Source: DASQPR01 sp963797675
GTDB taxonomy: Bacteria > Actinomycetota > Actinomycetes > Mycobacteriales > Micromonosporaceae
DNA length: 64,000 nt
Direction of reading: 5' to 3'
NCBI GenBank assembly: GCA_963797675.1
Contig: CAWCQQ010000002.1
Location: 558,001-622,000, forward strand
Shown here: in pieces, positions 39,230 to 48,648 of the stretch
Position numbering within the stretch: the stretch's first letter is position 1
How the letters are laid out: each line of letters begins with the position of its first letter
Program-made: the position numbers and the translations under genes
The notes under the pieces: generated by a model
The model's input: only the letters and a program-made list of their open reading frames with translations
What the model was told of the DNA's origin: nothing
Databases searched by the model: none

Positions 39230-41069
39230 CGCCGATCACACCTTCCAACATCGTCTCCAGCTCCGCGGCCGTGAAGGGAAGCCCGCGAACCTGGTTGTAG
39301 GAGATCGCGTCGACCAGGTATTTCGAGCGGATCACCGAAGCGAGCTGGCCGAGGTTCATCTCCGGGATGACCACCCGGTCAAAGGACCGCAGCACGGATT
39401 CGAGGTTCTTCGGCAGAGGGTTCAGATAGCGTACGTGCGCCTGCGCGACGGACATCCCGCGCTTGCGCAACGCCCGGCAGGCCGCACCGATCGGGCCGTA
39501 GGTGGACCCCCATCCGAGGACGAGCACGGTCGCATCGCCGTCCGGATCCTCGACCGTGATGTCGGGGACGTCGATGTTCGCGATCCGGGACGCCCGCATC
39601 CGGACCATGAAGTCGTGGTTCGCCGGATCGTAGGAGATGTCGCCGGTCACGTCGGCCTTCTCCAGCCCGCCGATGCGGTGTTCCAGCCCCGCGGTACCCG
39701 GAATCGCCCACGGCCGGGCCATCGTCTCCGGATCCCGCAGGTACGGCAGGAACTTCGTGCCGTCCGGGGAGTTCGGCTCGGTGGCGTTCGCGACGGTCAG
39801 ATCGGGCAGGTCGGCGACGTCCGGCAGGAGCCAGGGCTCGGAGCCGTTCGCGATATATCCGTCGGACAGCAGCAGGACCGGCGTCCGGTAGGTGAGCGCG
39901 ATCCGGGCGGCGTCCAACGCGGCGTGGAAGCAGTCAGAGGGCGAGCTGGGCGCGATCACGACGGCCGGGGCTTCGCCGTGCCGGCCGTACAGGGCCATCA
40001 GGAGGTCGGCCTGCTCGGTCTTGGTCGGCATGCCCGTGGACGGTCCGGCTCGCTGGACGTCGATGATCAACAGCGGCAGCTCGAGGGCGATCGCCAGCGA
40101 GATGGTCTCGCTCTTCAGCGCGATGCCCGGGCCGCTGGTCGAGGTCACGCCGAGCGCACCACCGTACGAGGCGCCGAGCGCGATGCCGATCGCCGCGATC
40201 TCGTCTTCGGCCTGCACCGTCATCACGCCGAACTTCTTGTGCTTGCTCATCTCGTGCAGGATGTCGCTGGCCGGCGTGATCGGATAGGCGCCGAGCACCA
40301 GCGGCCGCCGAGACCGTACGCTCGCGGCGACCAGGCCGAGTGCGAGCGCCGCGTTGCCGGTGATGTTCCGGTAGTTGCCGGGTGGCATCCGGGCCGGCTT
40401 GACCTCGTAGCGGATCACGAAATCTTCGGTCGTCTCACCGAAGTTCCAGCCGGCCGTGAACGCGGCTTGGTTCGACTCGACCAGCACCGGCTTCGATGCG
40501 AATTTGCGCGCCAGGAACGTGAGCGTCGACTCGTACGGCCGGGAGTAGAGCCAGGACAGCAACCCGAGCGCGAACATGTTCTTGGCCCGTTCGGCATCCT
40601 TTTTGGATAGCGCGAAGGACTCCAGCGCCTTGACCGTCATGCTGGTCAGGCCGACCGGATGCAGCGTGTAGGCGTCGAGCGTGCCGTCGGTCAGCGGATC
40701 CGCCAGGTAGCCGACCTTCGCCAGATTGCGCTTCGTGAACTCATCGGTGTTGACGATGATCTCGGCGCCGCGCGGTAGGTCGGCAAGGTTGGCCTTGAGC
40801 GCGGCCGGGTTCATCGCGACCAGCACGTTCGGCGCATCGCCGGGGGTCAGGATGTCGTAGTCGGCGAAGTGCACCTGGAAGCTGGAGACGCCCGGCAGCG
40901 TGCCGGCGGGCGCCCGGATCTCGGCCGGGAAGTTCGGCAGCGTTGAGATGTCGTTGCCGAGCGCAGCGGTTTCCGAGGTGAATCGGTCTCCGGTCAGCTG
41001 CATGCCGTCGCCGGAGTCGCCGGCGAACCGGATGACCACCCGGTCGAGCTGTCGTACCTGCTTACTCAC
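39222..41069 (-). CDS. korA: 2-oxoglutarate:ferredoxin oxidoreductase alpha subunit
   Basis: 615 residues. The N-terminal about 200 residues form the gamma domain (RFAGDSGDGMQLTGDRF; NTDEFTKRNL), fused to the alpha domain (PITPASDILHEMS; TSTSGPGIALKSE; GPSTGMPTKTEQADLLMAL). The fused arrangement is typical of actinobacterial KorA. ATG-containing start at 41069. Divergent from the fasciclin gene with 140 bases between. Intact. Works with KorB and a ferredoxin acceptor. Confidence 0.95.
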   Translation of the reverse strand: MSKQVRQLDRVVIRFAGDSGDGMQLTGDRFTSETAALGNDISTLPNFPAEIRAPAGTLPGVSSFQVHFADYDILTPGDAPNVLVAMNPAALKANLADLPRGAEIIVNTDEFTKRNLAKVGYLADPLTDGTLDAYTLHPVGLTSMTVKALESFALSKKDAERAKNMFALGLLSWLYSRPYESTLTFLARKFASKPVLVESNQAAFTAGWNFGETTEDFVIRYEVKPARMPPGNYRNITGNAALALGLVAASVRSRRPLVLGAYPITPASDILHEMSKHKKFGVMTVQAEDEIAAIGIALGASYGGALGVTSTSGPGIALKSETISLAIALELPLLIIDVQRAGPSTGMPTKTEQADLLMALYGRHGEAPAVVIAPSSPSDCFHAALDAARIALTYRTPVLLLSDGYIANGSEPWLLPDVADLPDLTVANATEPNSPDGTKFLPYLRDPETMARPWAIPGTAGLEHRIGGLEKADVTGDISYDPANHDFMVRMRASRIANIDVPDITVEDPDGDATVLVLGWGSTYGPIGAACRALRKRGMSVAQAHVRYLNPLPKNLESVLRSFDRVVIPEMNLGQLASVIRSKYLVDAISYNQVRGLPFTAAELETMLEGVIGDV

Positions 41070-41209
41070 GGATTTTCGACCTTCCCGATGAGCACGTGAA
41101 CCTGTGAAACGAGCCTACGTCCGGCTCGTCGAAAGTCGTACCCATCCGTATCCGGGTTGGGCGCCGAATAGTTCCTGTGATGGAAATAACCACTACATCC
41201 GGAGGAATC

Positions 41210-41812
41210 GTGAAAAAGCATCTTGTAGTCGTCGTTTCGGCAATGGCCGTGCTCGGCCTCGCCGCCTGCTCGTCGTCCGCGGCCAAGGCGGCGACCCAGG
41301 CAGCAGCCCCGGCCGTTACGTCCAGCGCCTCCGAGGCGCCGTTCGGCACCGCATGCGCCTCGATTCCGACCGACCCGTCCAACGCCGGTAGTTTCGACGC
41401 GATGTCGAAGGTTCCGGTCGCGACGGCGGCCAGCGGCAACCCCCAGCTCAAGACACTCGTCTCCGCGGTGACCGCGGCCGGCCTGGGTGACACGCTCAAT
41501 AACGCGCAGGACATCACCGTGTTCGCGCCGGACAACGCCGCATTCGCCAAGATCCCGGCGGCGACGCTGAACAGCGTCATGGCGGACAAGGCGCAGCTCA
41601 CCAAAGTCCTGGAGTACCACGTCGTGTCCGGCCAACTCGCGCCCGACCAGCTCGCGGGCACCCACAAGACGCTCGAGGGCAGCAACCTGACCGTCACCGG
41701 CAGCGGCACGAACTTCACGGTGAACGGCACCGCCATGGTCGTCTGCGGCGACGTGAAGACCGCGAACGCGACGGTCTACATCGTCGACAGCGTCCTGACG
41801 CCGACCAGCTGA
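41210..41812 (+). CDS. Fasciclin-domain lipoprotein
   Basis: 200 residues from the GTG at 41210, which has GGAGG 5 bases upstream; an earlier start at 41177 would give a poorer signal. The N-terminus KKHLVVVVSAMAVLGLAAC is a lipoprotein signal with the lipobox Cys at residue 20. A FAS1 domain follows: LKTLVSAVTAAGLGDTLNN, ITVFAPDNAAFAKIP, LEYHVVSGQL, NGTAMVVCGDV and TVYIVDSVLTP. Similar to the mycobacterial MPT83/MPT70 proteins at the cell surface. It sits upstream of the molybdoenzyme gene. Intact. Confidence 0.9.
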   Translation: MKKHLVVVVSAMAVLGLAACSSSAAKAATQAAAPAVTSSASEAPFGTACASIPTDPSNAGSFDAMSKVPVATAASGNPQLKTLVSAVTAAGLGDTLNNAQDITVFAPDNAAFAKIPAATLNSVMADKAQLTKVLEYHVVSGQLAPDQLAGTHKTLEGSNLTVTGSGTNFTVNGTAMVVCGDVKTANATVYIVDSVLTPTS

Positions 41813-41834
41813 CCGGTCCGGCACTTCCCGACTC

Positions 41835-41867
41835 ATGCCCGTCGCACGGGTCACGTGCGGCGGGCAT
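41835..41867. terminator. Hairpin between fasciclin and molybdoenzyme genes
   Basis: ATGCCCGTCGCACG (41835-41848), loop of 5, CGTGCGGCGGGCAT (41854-41867); 13 of 14 pairs with one G-U type mismatch. It starts 22 bases after the fasciclin stop and would separate, or partly uncouple, the two genes. Confidence 0.65.
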
Positions 41868-41891
41868 AGCCATTCACAGTGAGGTAATCCG

Positions 41892-43406
41892 ATGCGACGC
41901 TGGGCCTACGGTGCCGTGGCCGGCCTGCTCGCCGGCGCGGCCGGAGTCGCGGTCGGGCAGCTGGCCGCGGCGGTTACCCGACCGCAGACCTCGCCGATCG
42001 TCACGGTCGGCGAGACGGTCATCGACGCGACTCCGACCCCGCTCAAGGAGTTCGCGGTCCGGCACTTCGGCACGCACGACAAGCTGTTCCTGCTCACCAA
42101 CATCTACGTCCTGCTCGCGCTGTTCGCGATCGTGGTCGGCCTCATGGCAACCCGGAAACTCCTGATCGGCCTGGTCGGCGTCGCGCTGTTCGGCGTGATC
42201 GGAGTGCTTGCCGCGACCACGCGGCCGACGTTCCGGATCACCGATATCGCGCCGGCCGTCCTCGCCGGCGCGGCCGCGGTTCTCGTACTCCGGCTGCTTT
42301 TGAAAGATCAAGATGCAGGTCCAGATCAAGAACCGGGGGGTACGCCGGACCGTGCGCGCGTCGATCGTCGGCGCTTCCTGCTCACCGGCGGCCTGGTCGC
42401 GCTCGGGGCGGTCGTCCTCTACGCCGGCGGCGAGTTGATCTCCGACGCCAAGTCCGGATCGATCGCGAAGCTGCGAGCCGCACTCCGGCTACCGGCGCCG
42501 TCCGACCCCGGACCAGGCGCCGTGAGCGCGCCGGGCTTCTACACGCCGATGAACGCGTTCTACCGCGTCGACACCGCGCTGACCATCCCGCAGATCAACC
42601 CGGATGACTGGTCGCTGCGGATCCACGGCATGGTGGACCGGCCGATGACGCTTCGCCTCGACCAGCTGATGGCACGGCCGCTGATCCAGCGCGACATCAC
42701 GCTCAACTGCGTGTCGAACGAGGTCGGCGGCCCCTACGTCGGGACCGCGCGCTGGCTCGGCGCCCCGCTCGGCGCGCTGCTGCGGGAGGCGGGCGTGCAC
42801 GCGGGCGCGGATCAGGTAGTGGCCCGGTCGATCGACGGCATGACGATCGGCACGCCAGTCGCCACGATCATGGACGGCCGGGACGCGATGCTCGTCGTCG
42901 GCATGGACGGGCAGCCGTTGCCGTTCGAGCACGGGTTCCCGGTGCGGATGTTGACGCCGGGACTCTACGGGTACGTCGGCGCGTGCAAGTGGCTGGTCGA
43001 TCTTGAAGTGACCACGTTCGCGGCGTACGACCCCTATTGGGTGAAGCGGGGCTGGTCCGCGCAGGCGCCGGTGAAGACCGCGTCCCGGATCGATCGGCCA
43101 TCCGGATTCGGGCAGCTCACCGCCGGTCCGAACCTGGTCCAGGGCGTGGCCTGGGCGCAGCACCGCGGCATCGCGCTGGTCGAGACGCAGGTCGACGCGG
43201 AGCCGTGGCAGCGGGCCACGCTCGCGCCGGTGCCGTCGATCGACACCTGGGTCCAGTGGTCCTGGCCCTGGCCGGCCACGAAGGGACTGCACCAGCTCCG
43301 CGTACGCGCGACCGACCGAACCGGTGCGGTCCAGCCGGAGAAGCGGGTGGACACGTTCCCGAACGGCGCGACCGGTTGGCACACCATCTCGGTGACGGTT
43401 TCCTGA
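41892..43406 (+). CDS. Membrane-anchored sulfite-oxidase-family molybdopterin oxidoreductase
   Basis: 504 residues. The first about 150 contain four or five membrane segments, then a twin-Arg-like RRRFLLTGG, then the molybdopterin domain. The Mo-binding Cys is in LNCVSNEVGGPYVG. RMLTPGLYGYVGACKWLVDLEV is a typical oxidoreductase block, and a dimerisation domain follows (VQWSWPWPA; GATGWHTISVTV). Electron donor and substrate are unknown. Fasciclin and this enzyme family are often neighbours in actinobacteria. Intact. ATG with AGGTAAT upstream. Confidence 0.85.
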   Translation: MRRWAYGAVAGLLAGAAGVAVGQLAAAVTRPQTSPIVTVGETVIDATPTPLKEFAVRHFGTHDKLFLLTNIYVLLALFAIVVGLMATRKLLIGLVGVALFGVIGVLAATTRPTFRITDIAPAVLAGAAAVLVLRLLLKDQDAGPDQEPGGTPDRARVDRRRFLLTGGLVALGAVVLYAGGELISDAKSGSIAKLRAALRLPAPSDPGPGAVSAPGFYTPMNAFYRVDTALTIPQINPDDWSLRIHGMVDRPMTLRLDQLMARPLIQRDITLNCVSNEVGGPYVGTARWLGAPLGALLREAGVHAGADQVVARSIDGMTIGTPVATIMDGRDAMLVVGMDGQPLPFEHGFPVRMLTPGLYGYVGACKWLVDLEVTTFAAYDPYWVKRGWSAQAPVKTASRIDRPSGFGQLTAGPNLVQGVAWAQHRGIALVETQVDAEPWQRATLAPVPSIDTWVQWSWPWPATKGLHQLRVRATDRTGAVQPEKRVDTFPNGATGWHTISVTVS

Positions 43407-43479
43407 CTTATTACCCATATCAGTCATACCGTCGGAGCTGGCCAGCGATCATCGCGGAATCCGGGCAGACTGTCCCGTC

Positions 43480-43761
43480 ATGGAGTCCCGCCCCCTCATC
43501 CTCGCCGTCATCGACGCGTTTCTGCTTCTCGAGCTGTGTGGTGAGGACGAGATCGACGGCGATACCGCGCGGCGCGCGACCGAGAACATCGGTGCGAATC
43601 TGATGCGGCTCCGCCACGATGATCAGGTCGAACTGCGTGAGCAGTTGAGTGAGATCGCCGAGGAGTCCGACGATTCGACCTATCGCGAGGTGGTCTCCAC
43701 CATCGCCGATCAGGTGGGCCTGGCCAACCCCCGCCCCGGCGATCACCGTTCCTGGCGCTAG
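43480..43761 (+). CDS. Small hypothetical protein
   Basis: 93 residues, mainly helical and acidic (LAVIDAFLLLELCGEDEIDGDTARRATENIGANL). No signal peptide or known domain. ATG start. It lies 9 bases before nuoA on the same strand and may be co-transcribed, but I do not recognise the family. Confidence 0.6.
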   Translation: MESRPLILAVIDAFLLLELCGEDEIDGDTARRATENIGANLMRLRHDDQVELREQLSEIAEESDDSTYREVVSTIADQVGLANPRPGDHRSWR

Positions 43762-43770
43762 GGTCAGCCC

Positions 43771-44148
43771 ATGCACGGGTATCTCGGCTCGTACGCCACG
43801 CTCGGATTGCTACTGATCGTCGGAGCACTCGTCTTCGTCGGCGCGTTCGGCGCGAATCGCCTTCTCCGCCCGTCCAACCCGGCCAACCCGCCGGGCAAGC
43901 GCACCACCTACGAGTCGGGTGTCGACCCGGTCGGCGGTGGCTGGGCGCAGGTGCAGATCCGCTACTACCTCTACGCGTTCCTGTACGTGCTGTTCGCGGT
44001 CGAAGCGGTGTTCCTGTTCCCGTGGGCGACGATCTATGCGAAGCCCGGTTTCGGCACGTCCGCTGTGGTGGAGATGGCGGTCTTCGTCGGCGTACTCGCG
44101 CTCGGCCTGCTCTACGCCTGGCGTAAAAAAGTCCTGCGCTGGACGTAA
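43771..44148 (+). CDS. nuoA: NADH-quinone oxidoreductase subunit A
   Basis: 125 residues with three membrane helices. GKRTTYESGVDPVGGGWAQ is the loop between helix 1 and 2 with the conserved Glu and Gly, and IRYYLYAFLYVLFAVEAVFLFPW follows. C-terminal WRKKVLRW is typical. Complex I proton-pumping membrane module. No nuoB or other subunit gene is adjacent; the other subunits seen lie 14-20 kb away. Intact. Confidence 0.9.
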   Translation: MHGYLGSYATLGLLLIVGALVFVGAFGANRLLRPSNPANPPGKRTTYESGVDPVGGGWAQVQIRYYLYAFLYVLFAVEAVFLFPWATIYAKPGFGTSAVVEMAVFVGVLALGLLYAWRKKVLRWT

Positions 44149-44198
44149 CGGGGATGCCGGGCTCGCTCTTCCGGCGTTCCCATGCCACGATCGACCCT

Positions 44199-44712
44199 AT
44201 GGCTCACGTCCTCCTACTCGTGTTGGGTGCGCTGGTCGTCGGCGCGGTCGCATACGGTGTCACCTGGATCATCACGGGCAACGACCGTGGTCTGGATCCG
44301 GAAGAACCGGACGGCCGTGCGATCCCGCTGCCCAGCACCCGCCCGCTGACCGAATCGGACATCGAGACCGTCCGGTTCGATACCACGCTCCGCGGTTATC
44401 GGATGGACCAGGTCGACGCCGCACTACGTCGAGCCGCGTACGACCTCGGTTACAAGGAAGAGCTGATCGAGGTGCTCGAGGCGGAGATCTCCGCGGTACG
44501 CGAAGGGCGAGTGGAAGAGGCTGAGTCGCTGCGGATCGCACGAATCGGTGCCTCGCCGACCGGGCGACCGGCCGTGGCGTCCAGCGAGGATCAGCTGGCC
44601 ATCGCCGCCGACGTCAGTAGACGCCGACGTGGTGGACGCCGAGCTGGTCGACGATGAGCCTGATGATCACGCGGCCGATGAGGTGCGCGTACGGGCGTCC
44701 AGAGGGCGATGA
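44199..44712 (+). CDS. DivIVA-domain protein with N-terminal membrane helix, frameshifted at the end
   Basis: An N-terminal membrane helix (LLLVLGALVVGAVAYGVTWII) is followed by a linker and a DivIVA-like motif VRFDTTLRGYRMDQVDAALRRAAYDL. Such proteins act at the cell envelope or pole, but a specific role is unknown. The current frame ends early at 44657 with basic residues. One extra base near 44614 explains this; the corrected frame is acidic and ends at the TGA at 44710-44712, in an ATGA overlap with the next gene. That overlap supports the correction. About 170 residues. Confidence 0.7.
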
Positions 44713-45197
44713 GCGAGACCAGCCCGGCACCGCGGGCCGCGCTGGGCGCGTCCGCCGAAGTCACCGTCAGCGTCATCGTCAACGCGCCCGCGGCCCGGGT
44801 CTATGCGGCGTTCACGAACTGGGAGACCCAGGGCGCGTGGATCCCGTTCACGACCGTACGGGTGACCCAGGGCGACGGCGGGGTCGGCAGCATCATCGAG
44901 GCGGTCACGTCGGTCGGTCCGGCGTCGCTGCGGGACGTGATGCGGGTGGAGAAGCTCGATCCGCCGTACGAGGTCCAGGTGCTGCACACCGGCAAGATCC
45001 TCAAGGGGCCGGGCATTATGCGGCTGACCGCGATGGGCGGGAACCGGACGCAGATGGTCTGGCACGAGTGGTTCCAGCTGCCCAGCGGCATCGCCGGACG
45101 GGCCGCATGGCCGCTGCTCTGGCCGACGTCGAAGGTGAGCCTGACGCAGGCGCTCAAGCGATTCGCCCGGATGGTCGAGGACGGGCGCCTCGGCTGA
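44709..45197 (+). CDS. SRPBCC-family protein
   Basis: 162 residues of the START-like polyketide cyclase/dehydrase fold: VSVIVNAPAARVYAAFTNWE, then TTVRVTQGDGGVGSIIE and VWHEWFQLP, ending with a long helix LTQALKRFARMVEDG. Likely binds a lipid or other hydrophobic ligand; none known. ATGA overlap with the DivIVA-like gene. Upstream of tag. Intact. Confidence 0.75.
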   Translation: MSETSPAPRAALGASAEVTVSVIVNAPAARVYAAFTNWETQGAWIPFTTVRVTQGDGGVGSIIEAVTSVGPASLRDVMRVEKLDPPYEVQVLHTGKILKGPGIMRLTAMGGNRTQMVWHEWFQLPSGIAGRAAWPLLWPTSKVSLTQALKRFARMVEDGRLG

Positions 45198-45229
45198 CAT
45201 GTCGGTCCGGACGGGTAGCGTCCGGTGAT

Positions 45230-45808
45230 GTGGAAGACGGAACTGTGGTCGGGGCCGACGGCCTACGACGCTGCCCCTGGGGATTGAGCACGCCGGACTA
45301 CGTGGCATACCACGACGACGAGTGGGGCGTGCCGATCCGGACCGACGACGGCCTCTACGAGCGGATGACGCTGGAGGCGTTCCAGTCCGGCCTGTCCTGG
45401 ATCACGATCCTGCGCAAGCGACCGTCGTTCCGGACCGCGTTCGCCGACTTCGACCTGGCGACGGTCGCGTCGTTCGATCAGAGCGACGTCGAGCGGCTGC
45501 TGCTCGACGCCGGCATCGTCCGAAACCGGATGAAGATCGACGCGGCGATCGCGAACGCCCGGGCCGCGCTCGACCTGCCCGATGGCCTGGCCGCGCTGCT
45601 GTGGTCGTTCGCGCCGACGCCGCGGCCACCGCGCCCGAAGAAGGCCGGCGAGGTGCCGGCGACCACGAAGGAATCCGTCGCGCTCGCGAAAGACCTGCGC
45701 AAACGCGGATTCAAGTTCGTCGGGCCGACCACCGCGTACGCGCTGATGCAGGCCACCGGCATGGTCGACGATCATCTGGCGCGTTGCCACGTGCCGGTCC
45801 GATCGTAG
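45230..45808 (+). CDS. tag: DNA-3-methyladenine glycosylase I
   Basis: 192 residues. Removes 3-methyladenine from DNA. CPWGLSTPDYVAYHDDEWGVP holds the first zinc-ligand Cys and the family start block, ERMTLEAFQSGLSW has the HhH region, and HLARCHV has the C-terminal zinc Cys. I start at GTG 45230 because no closer start keeps the Cys-containing segment; a GTG at 45245 is also possible. No clear ribosome site. In mycobacteria tag (Rv1210) also precedes the DUF3117 gene. Intact. Confidence 0.9.
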   Translation: MEDGTVVGADGLRRCPWGLSTPDYVAYHDDEWGVPIRTDDGLYERMTLEAFQSGLSWITILRKRPSFRTAFADFDLATVASFDQSDVERLLLDAGIVRNRMKIDAAIANARAALDLPDGLAALLWSFAPTPRPPRPKKAGEVPATTKESVALAKDLRKRGFKFVGPTTAYALMQATGMVDDHLARCHVPVRS

Positions 45809-45818
45809 GCATGATGGG

Positions 45819-46391
45819 ATGGAACCCATGCGTGCCTGGTCCGTGCTGGTCTCCGCCGATCGTTTCGCCGCCGAGCGGCTCTTCCACCACGATGTGATCG
45901 AACTCGAGGGCGTGCTCGGTGCCGACCGGCTTCGCGACGGAGATCACGTCGCTCTGATCGCCGATGTCACGCCGCCGGTCGTGTTCGCAGTCGCTCGGGT
46001 CGAGACCGTGGCGAACGGCGGGGGAGACGAGCCCGGTGCGGACGCCGGCGAGGTACGCGACCGGGTGCTGGCGGTGGCGTACACCCGCAGGTTTTTCGAC
46101 GATCTGCGACCGGCGGCGGACCTGATGCCGGTCGGCGGACCGATCGGCGAGGTTGCGGTCGCGTCGGTGGCCGCACTCGGCGCGGTCGCGCAACCCTCGC
46201 GGACCTGGCTGGTGAGCCTCGACCTGCCGATCGAGGCGGCCAGCGCAGCCGAGGCGGTCCGCCAGTTCTGGACCTACGTGCAGGAGTTGGGCCCGGCCGA
46301 GCTGCCGGCGTATGTCAGCCCGGCCGGCGACGAACTGGCGATGCAGGCGTTCGTGCTGGGCGAAGAGGCGAACCAGGATCCGGAAGAGTGA
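45819..46391 (+). CDS. Conserved hypothetical protein, PUA/EVE-like in part
   Basis: 190 residues. VLVSADRFAAERLFHHDVIEL and GDHVALIADVTPPVVFAVARVE resemble the strands of an EVE/PUA-type domain (inference, no search done). No signal or membrane segment. Starts ATG 45819 or 45828. Follows tag by 10 bases on the same strand and ends 6 bases from the convergent hydratase gene. Intact. Confidence 0.6.
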   Translation: MEPMRAWSVLVSADRFAAERLFHHDVIELEGVLGADRLRDGDHVALIADVTPPVVFAVARVETVANGGGDEPGADAGEVRDRVLAVAYTRRFFDDLRPAADLMPVGGPIGEVAVASVAALGAVAQPSRTWLVSLDLPIEAASAAEAVRQFWTYVQELGPAELPAYVSPAGDELAMQAFVLGEEANQDPEE

Positions 46392-46397
46392 CGATCT

Positions 46398-47189
46398 CTA
46401 GCGTTCCGATGAAGTTCGCCGGCCGCTTCGCGACGAACGCGTCGACCGATTCCAGGTGGTCGGCGGTCGCGCCCGCGATCGCCTGGACCTTCGCCTCGAA
46501 CGCGAGCGCCTCGGCGAGCGTCGCTCCTTCGGCGAACGCAAGCTGCCGCTTGATCTGCGCGTACGCCACCGTCGGCCCGGCCGCGAGCCGGGCGGCCAGC
46601 TCCTGAGCGGTCGGCAGCACCAGCTCATCGTCATCGACGAGCGTGGTGAGCAGGCCGAGCCGGTTCGCCTCCTCGGCGCCGATCGGCTGCGCGAGCATCA
46701 GCAGCTCGGTCGCCTTGGCGTGGCCGACGAGGCGCGGCAGCGTCCAGGAGACGCCGGTGTCGCCGGCCAGCCCGACGTTGGCGAACGCCATCAGGAAGCC
46801 GGTCTTCGGGCCGCCGATCCGCATGTCGGCCAGGAACGCGAGGCCGGCACCGGCGCCGGCCGCCATGCCGCGGACCGCCGCGATGACCGGCTTGCCCATG
46901 TCGGCCAGGCGCAGCGCGATCGGGTTGTAGTGCAGCCTCGACCGTGGACAGCGGTGCGGTATCGCCGGAGGCCAGCATGCTCGACGTGTTCCCGCAGGTC
47001 CTGGCCGACGCAGAAGGCACGTCCAGCGCCGGTGAGCACGACCGCGCGGGCCGATTCGTCGGCCGAGATCTCGTCCAGCGTGTCCCGCAGCTCGTCCTTC
47101 AGCGCCATGTTGAGCGAGTTCAGCGACTCGGGGCGGTTGAGCGTCAGCGTCGCGACGCCGTCGGTGATGTCCACTAGCAGCGATGTCAT
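46398..47189 (-). CDS. Enoyl-CoA hydratase/isomerase family protein, frameshifted
   Basis: Crotonase fold. TLNRPESLNSLN near the start, then GRAFCVGQDLREH where the catalytic region lies, and GMAAGAGAGLAFLADMRIG as the second oxyanion-hole block. About 263 residues. Frame changes near 46975, 46935 and 46405, all like one extra base. With the last correction the protein ends FIGR at the TAG at 46398-46400, the usual end of the family. ATG overlaps the stop of the PaaX-type regulator as ATGA. The pairing suggests aromatic acid (phenylacetate) catabolism, as PaaG/PaaB-type hydratase. Confidence 0.8.
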
Positions 47190-48047
47190 GAAGCAGTCCT
47201 CAAGGTCGTCGTTGGCCTGGGTCGTTGTGTCGGCCGGTCGGGTTCCGGCGCCGGTGCTGCGGAGATGTTCAGGCAGTCGTCGACGAAGCGGTCGGCGCTC
47301 GGCCGGAGCCGTGCGGCGTGCGCGTCGAAGAACTCGGCCGCCTTCGTGCCCGGCCAATTCGCGGGTAGCAGCGTCTCCGGCAGAGCGGGATCCCGGAACA
47401 GGAACGTACGCCACGAGTGGACCAGCCGGAATCGCGCGGTGAACGCGGCCCGGGGATCGGCCGCGTCGACGGACGCCACGACGTGCCGGAGGTCGGTGAC
47501 GAAGTCGCGATATTCGCGGCCGATCCGTTCGAGATCCCAGGCCCGCCGGACCAGCGCGGACGCGTCCTTGACGCCGCCGGACCGGTGCGCCGTGAAGCGA
47601 TCGAGGATGAGTCCGGACTCGGCGATCACGGCGTCCGCCTCGGGCGACGGCCGGGTCGCGATCCAGGTGCCGTCGCCGATCCGGCCGTAACCGAGGTAGG
47701 CCAGGCTGTTCGCCAGGCGCAGCCGGTCATTGCGCGCGAGCGACGAATCGGCAATGATCAAATCGAAGGAACCATCCCAGACGGGTACGTTCGTGCGATA
47801 GATCCGCGACCTGGCGTCTTCGAGGCGCCGGGCGGCACGGGGCGTGATCGGCATATCCGGGCCCGGTCACCAGACGGGTCGGGCTCAGCCAGCCCTGGCG
47901 CACCATCCGGGATACGGCGGTGCGAACGGCAGGCGCACCGATCTCGAGAGGGGCGAGCATCCGGACGAGCGCAGCGACCGGCGCCCGGCCTCCGTGCGCG
48001 CGCAGATGGTCGCCGTACAGGTCGAACAGTGCCGATCTTGCCTGCAT
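47186..48047 (-). CDS. PaaX-family transcriptional repressor, frameshifted
   Basis: The N-terminal winged helix ARSALFDLYGDHL with VRTAVSRMVRQGWL is the PaaX DNA-binding region. The C-terminal part (WDGSFDLIIADSSLARNDRLRLAN; GDGTWIATRP; LVHSWRTFLFRDPALPETLLP) is the PaaX domain that binds aryl-CoA. About 286 residues. One frame change near 47857, like one extra base. ATGA overlap with the hydratase gene, so it probably regulates its own operon. No other paa genes are in the window. Confidence 0.85.
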
Positions 48048-48324
48048 AGCCGGCTCTCCCTCACCCTAGCCTCATGATCGCTCAGATAGGCGCGGGCCCG
48101 CGGAAATGTGGCCCATTGTGACATTCATCGGGCTCCTGTGCCAGGGACCCTGTCATACCTATTTCTCCGCCAGTTTGGGTCTTGGGGCCGTTATCAGGGA
48201 AAATCATTGATGGGACGGGTTGAGAGGCCAGTGATACGCGTCCCGGCGTACTTGGCGAGCGCATACATGATTCAGCCGTACGGGTCGGAGAGAGTTCTCC
48301 GGAACGGGATTTGAAGGAGGCAAC

Positions 48325-48492
48325 ATGGCGGCGATGAAGCCGCGGACGGGCGACGGTCCGCTGGAGGTCACCAAGGAAGGCCGCGGGATCGTTATGCGGG
48401 TTCCGCTGGAGGGCGGTGGCCGGCTTGTCGTCGAAATGACTCCCGATGAGGCCACGGCACTGGGCGAGGCTCTGCGGGCTGCGGTCGGCTAG
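48325..48492 (+). CDS. DUF3117 small protein, 55 aa
   Basis: Short gene read from ATG with GAAGGAGG upstream. The product starts MAAMKPRTGDGPLEVTKEG and ends DEATALGEALRAAVG, the complete DUF3117 family length (mycobacterial Rv1211 type). Function unknown. Highly conserved among actinobacteria and placed between tag/hydratase genes and pepA. A 15-bp hairpin follows 19 bases downstream. Confidence 0.9.
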   Translation: MAAMKPRTGDGPLEVTKEGRGIVMRVPLEGGGRLVVEMTPDEATALGEALRAAVG

Positions 48493-48511
48493 GCCCCTTC
48501 GATAGCGCGTA

Positions 48512-48546
48512 CAAGCGCCGGTTGATTCATGATCAACCGGCGCTTG
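48512..48546. terminator. 15-bp perfect hairpin after DUF3117 gene
   Basis: CAAGCGCCGGTTGAT (48512-48526), loop TCATG, exact complement (48532-48546). It starts 19 bases after the DUF3117 stop. The inner GTTGAT/ATCAAC part is shared with the hairpins at 9887 and 32757. Confidence 0.8.
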
Positions 48547-48648
48547 CCGTAACGGTAGTGTGGCCTGTGTGACCCGAGTGACGTAGCGTGTGCCGCGTTG
48601 CCCAGAGTGGGATTTCCCACATGACTTCCCGTCTCAACCGGAGTTGGT

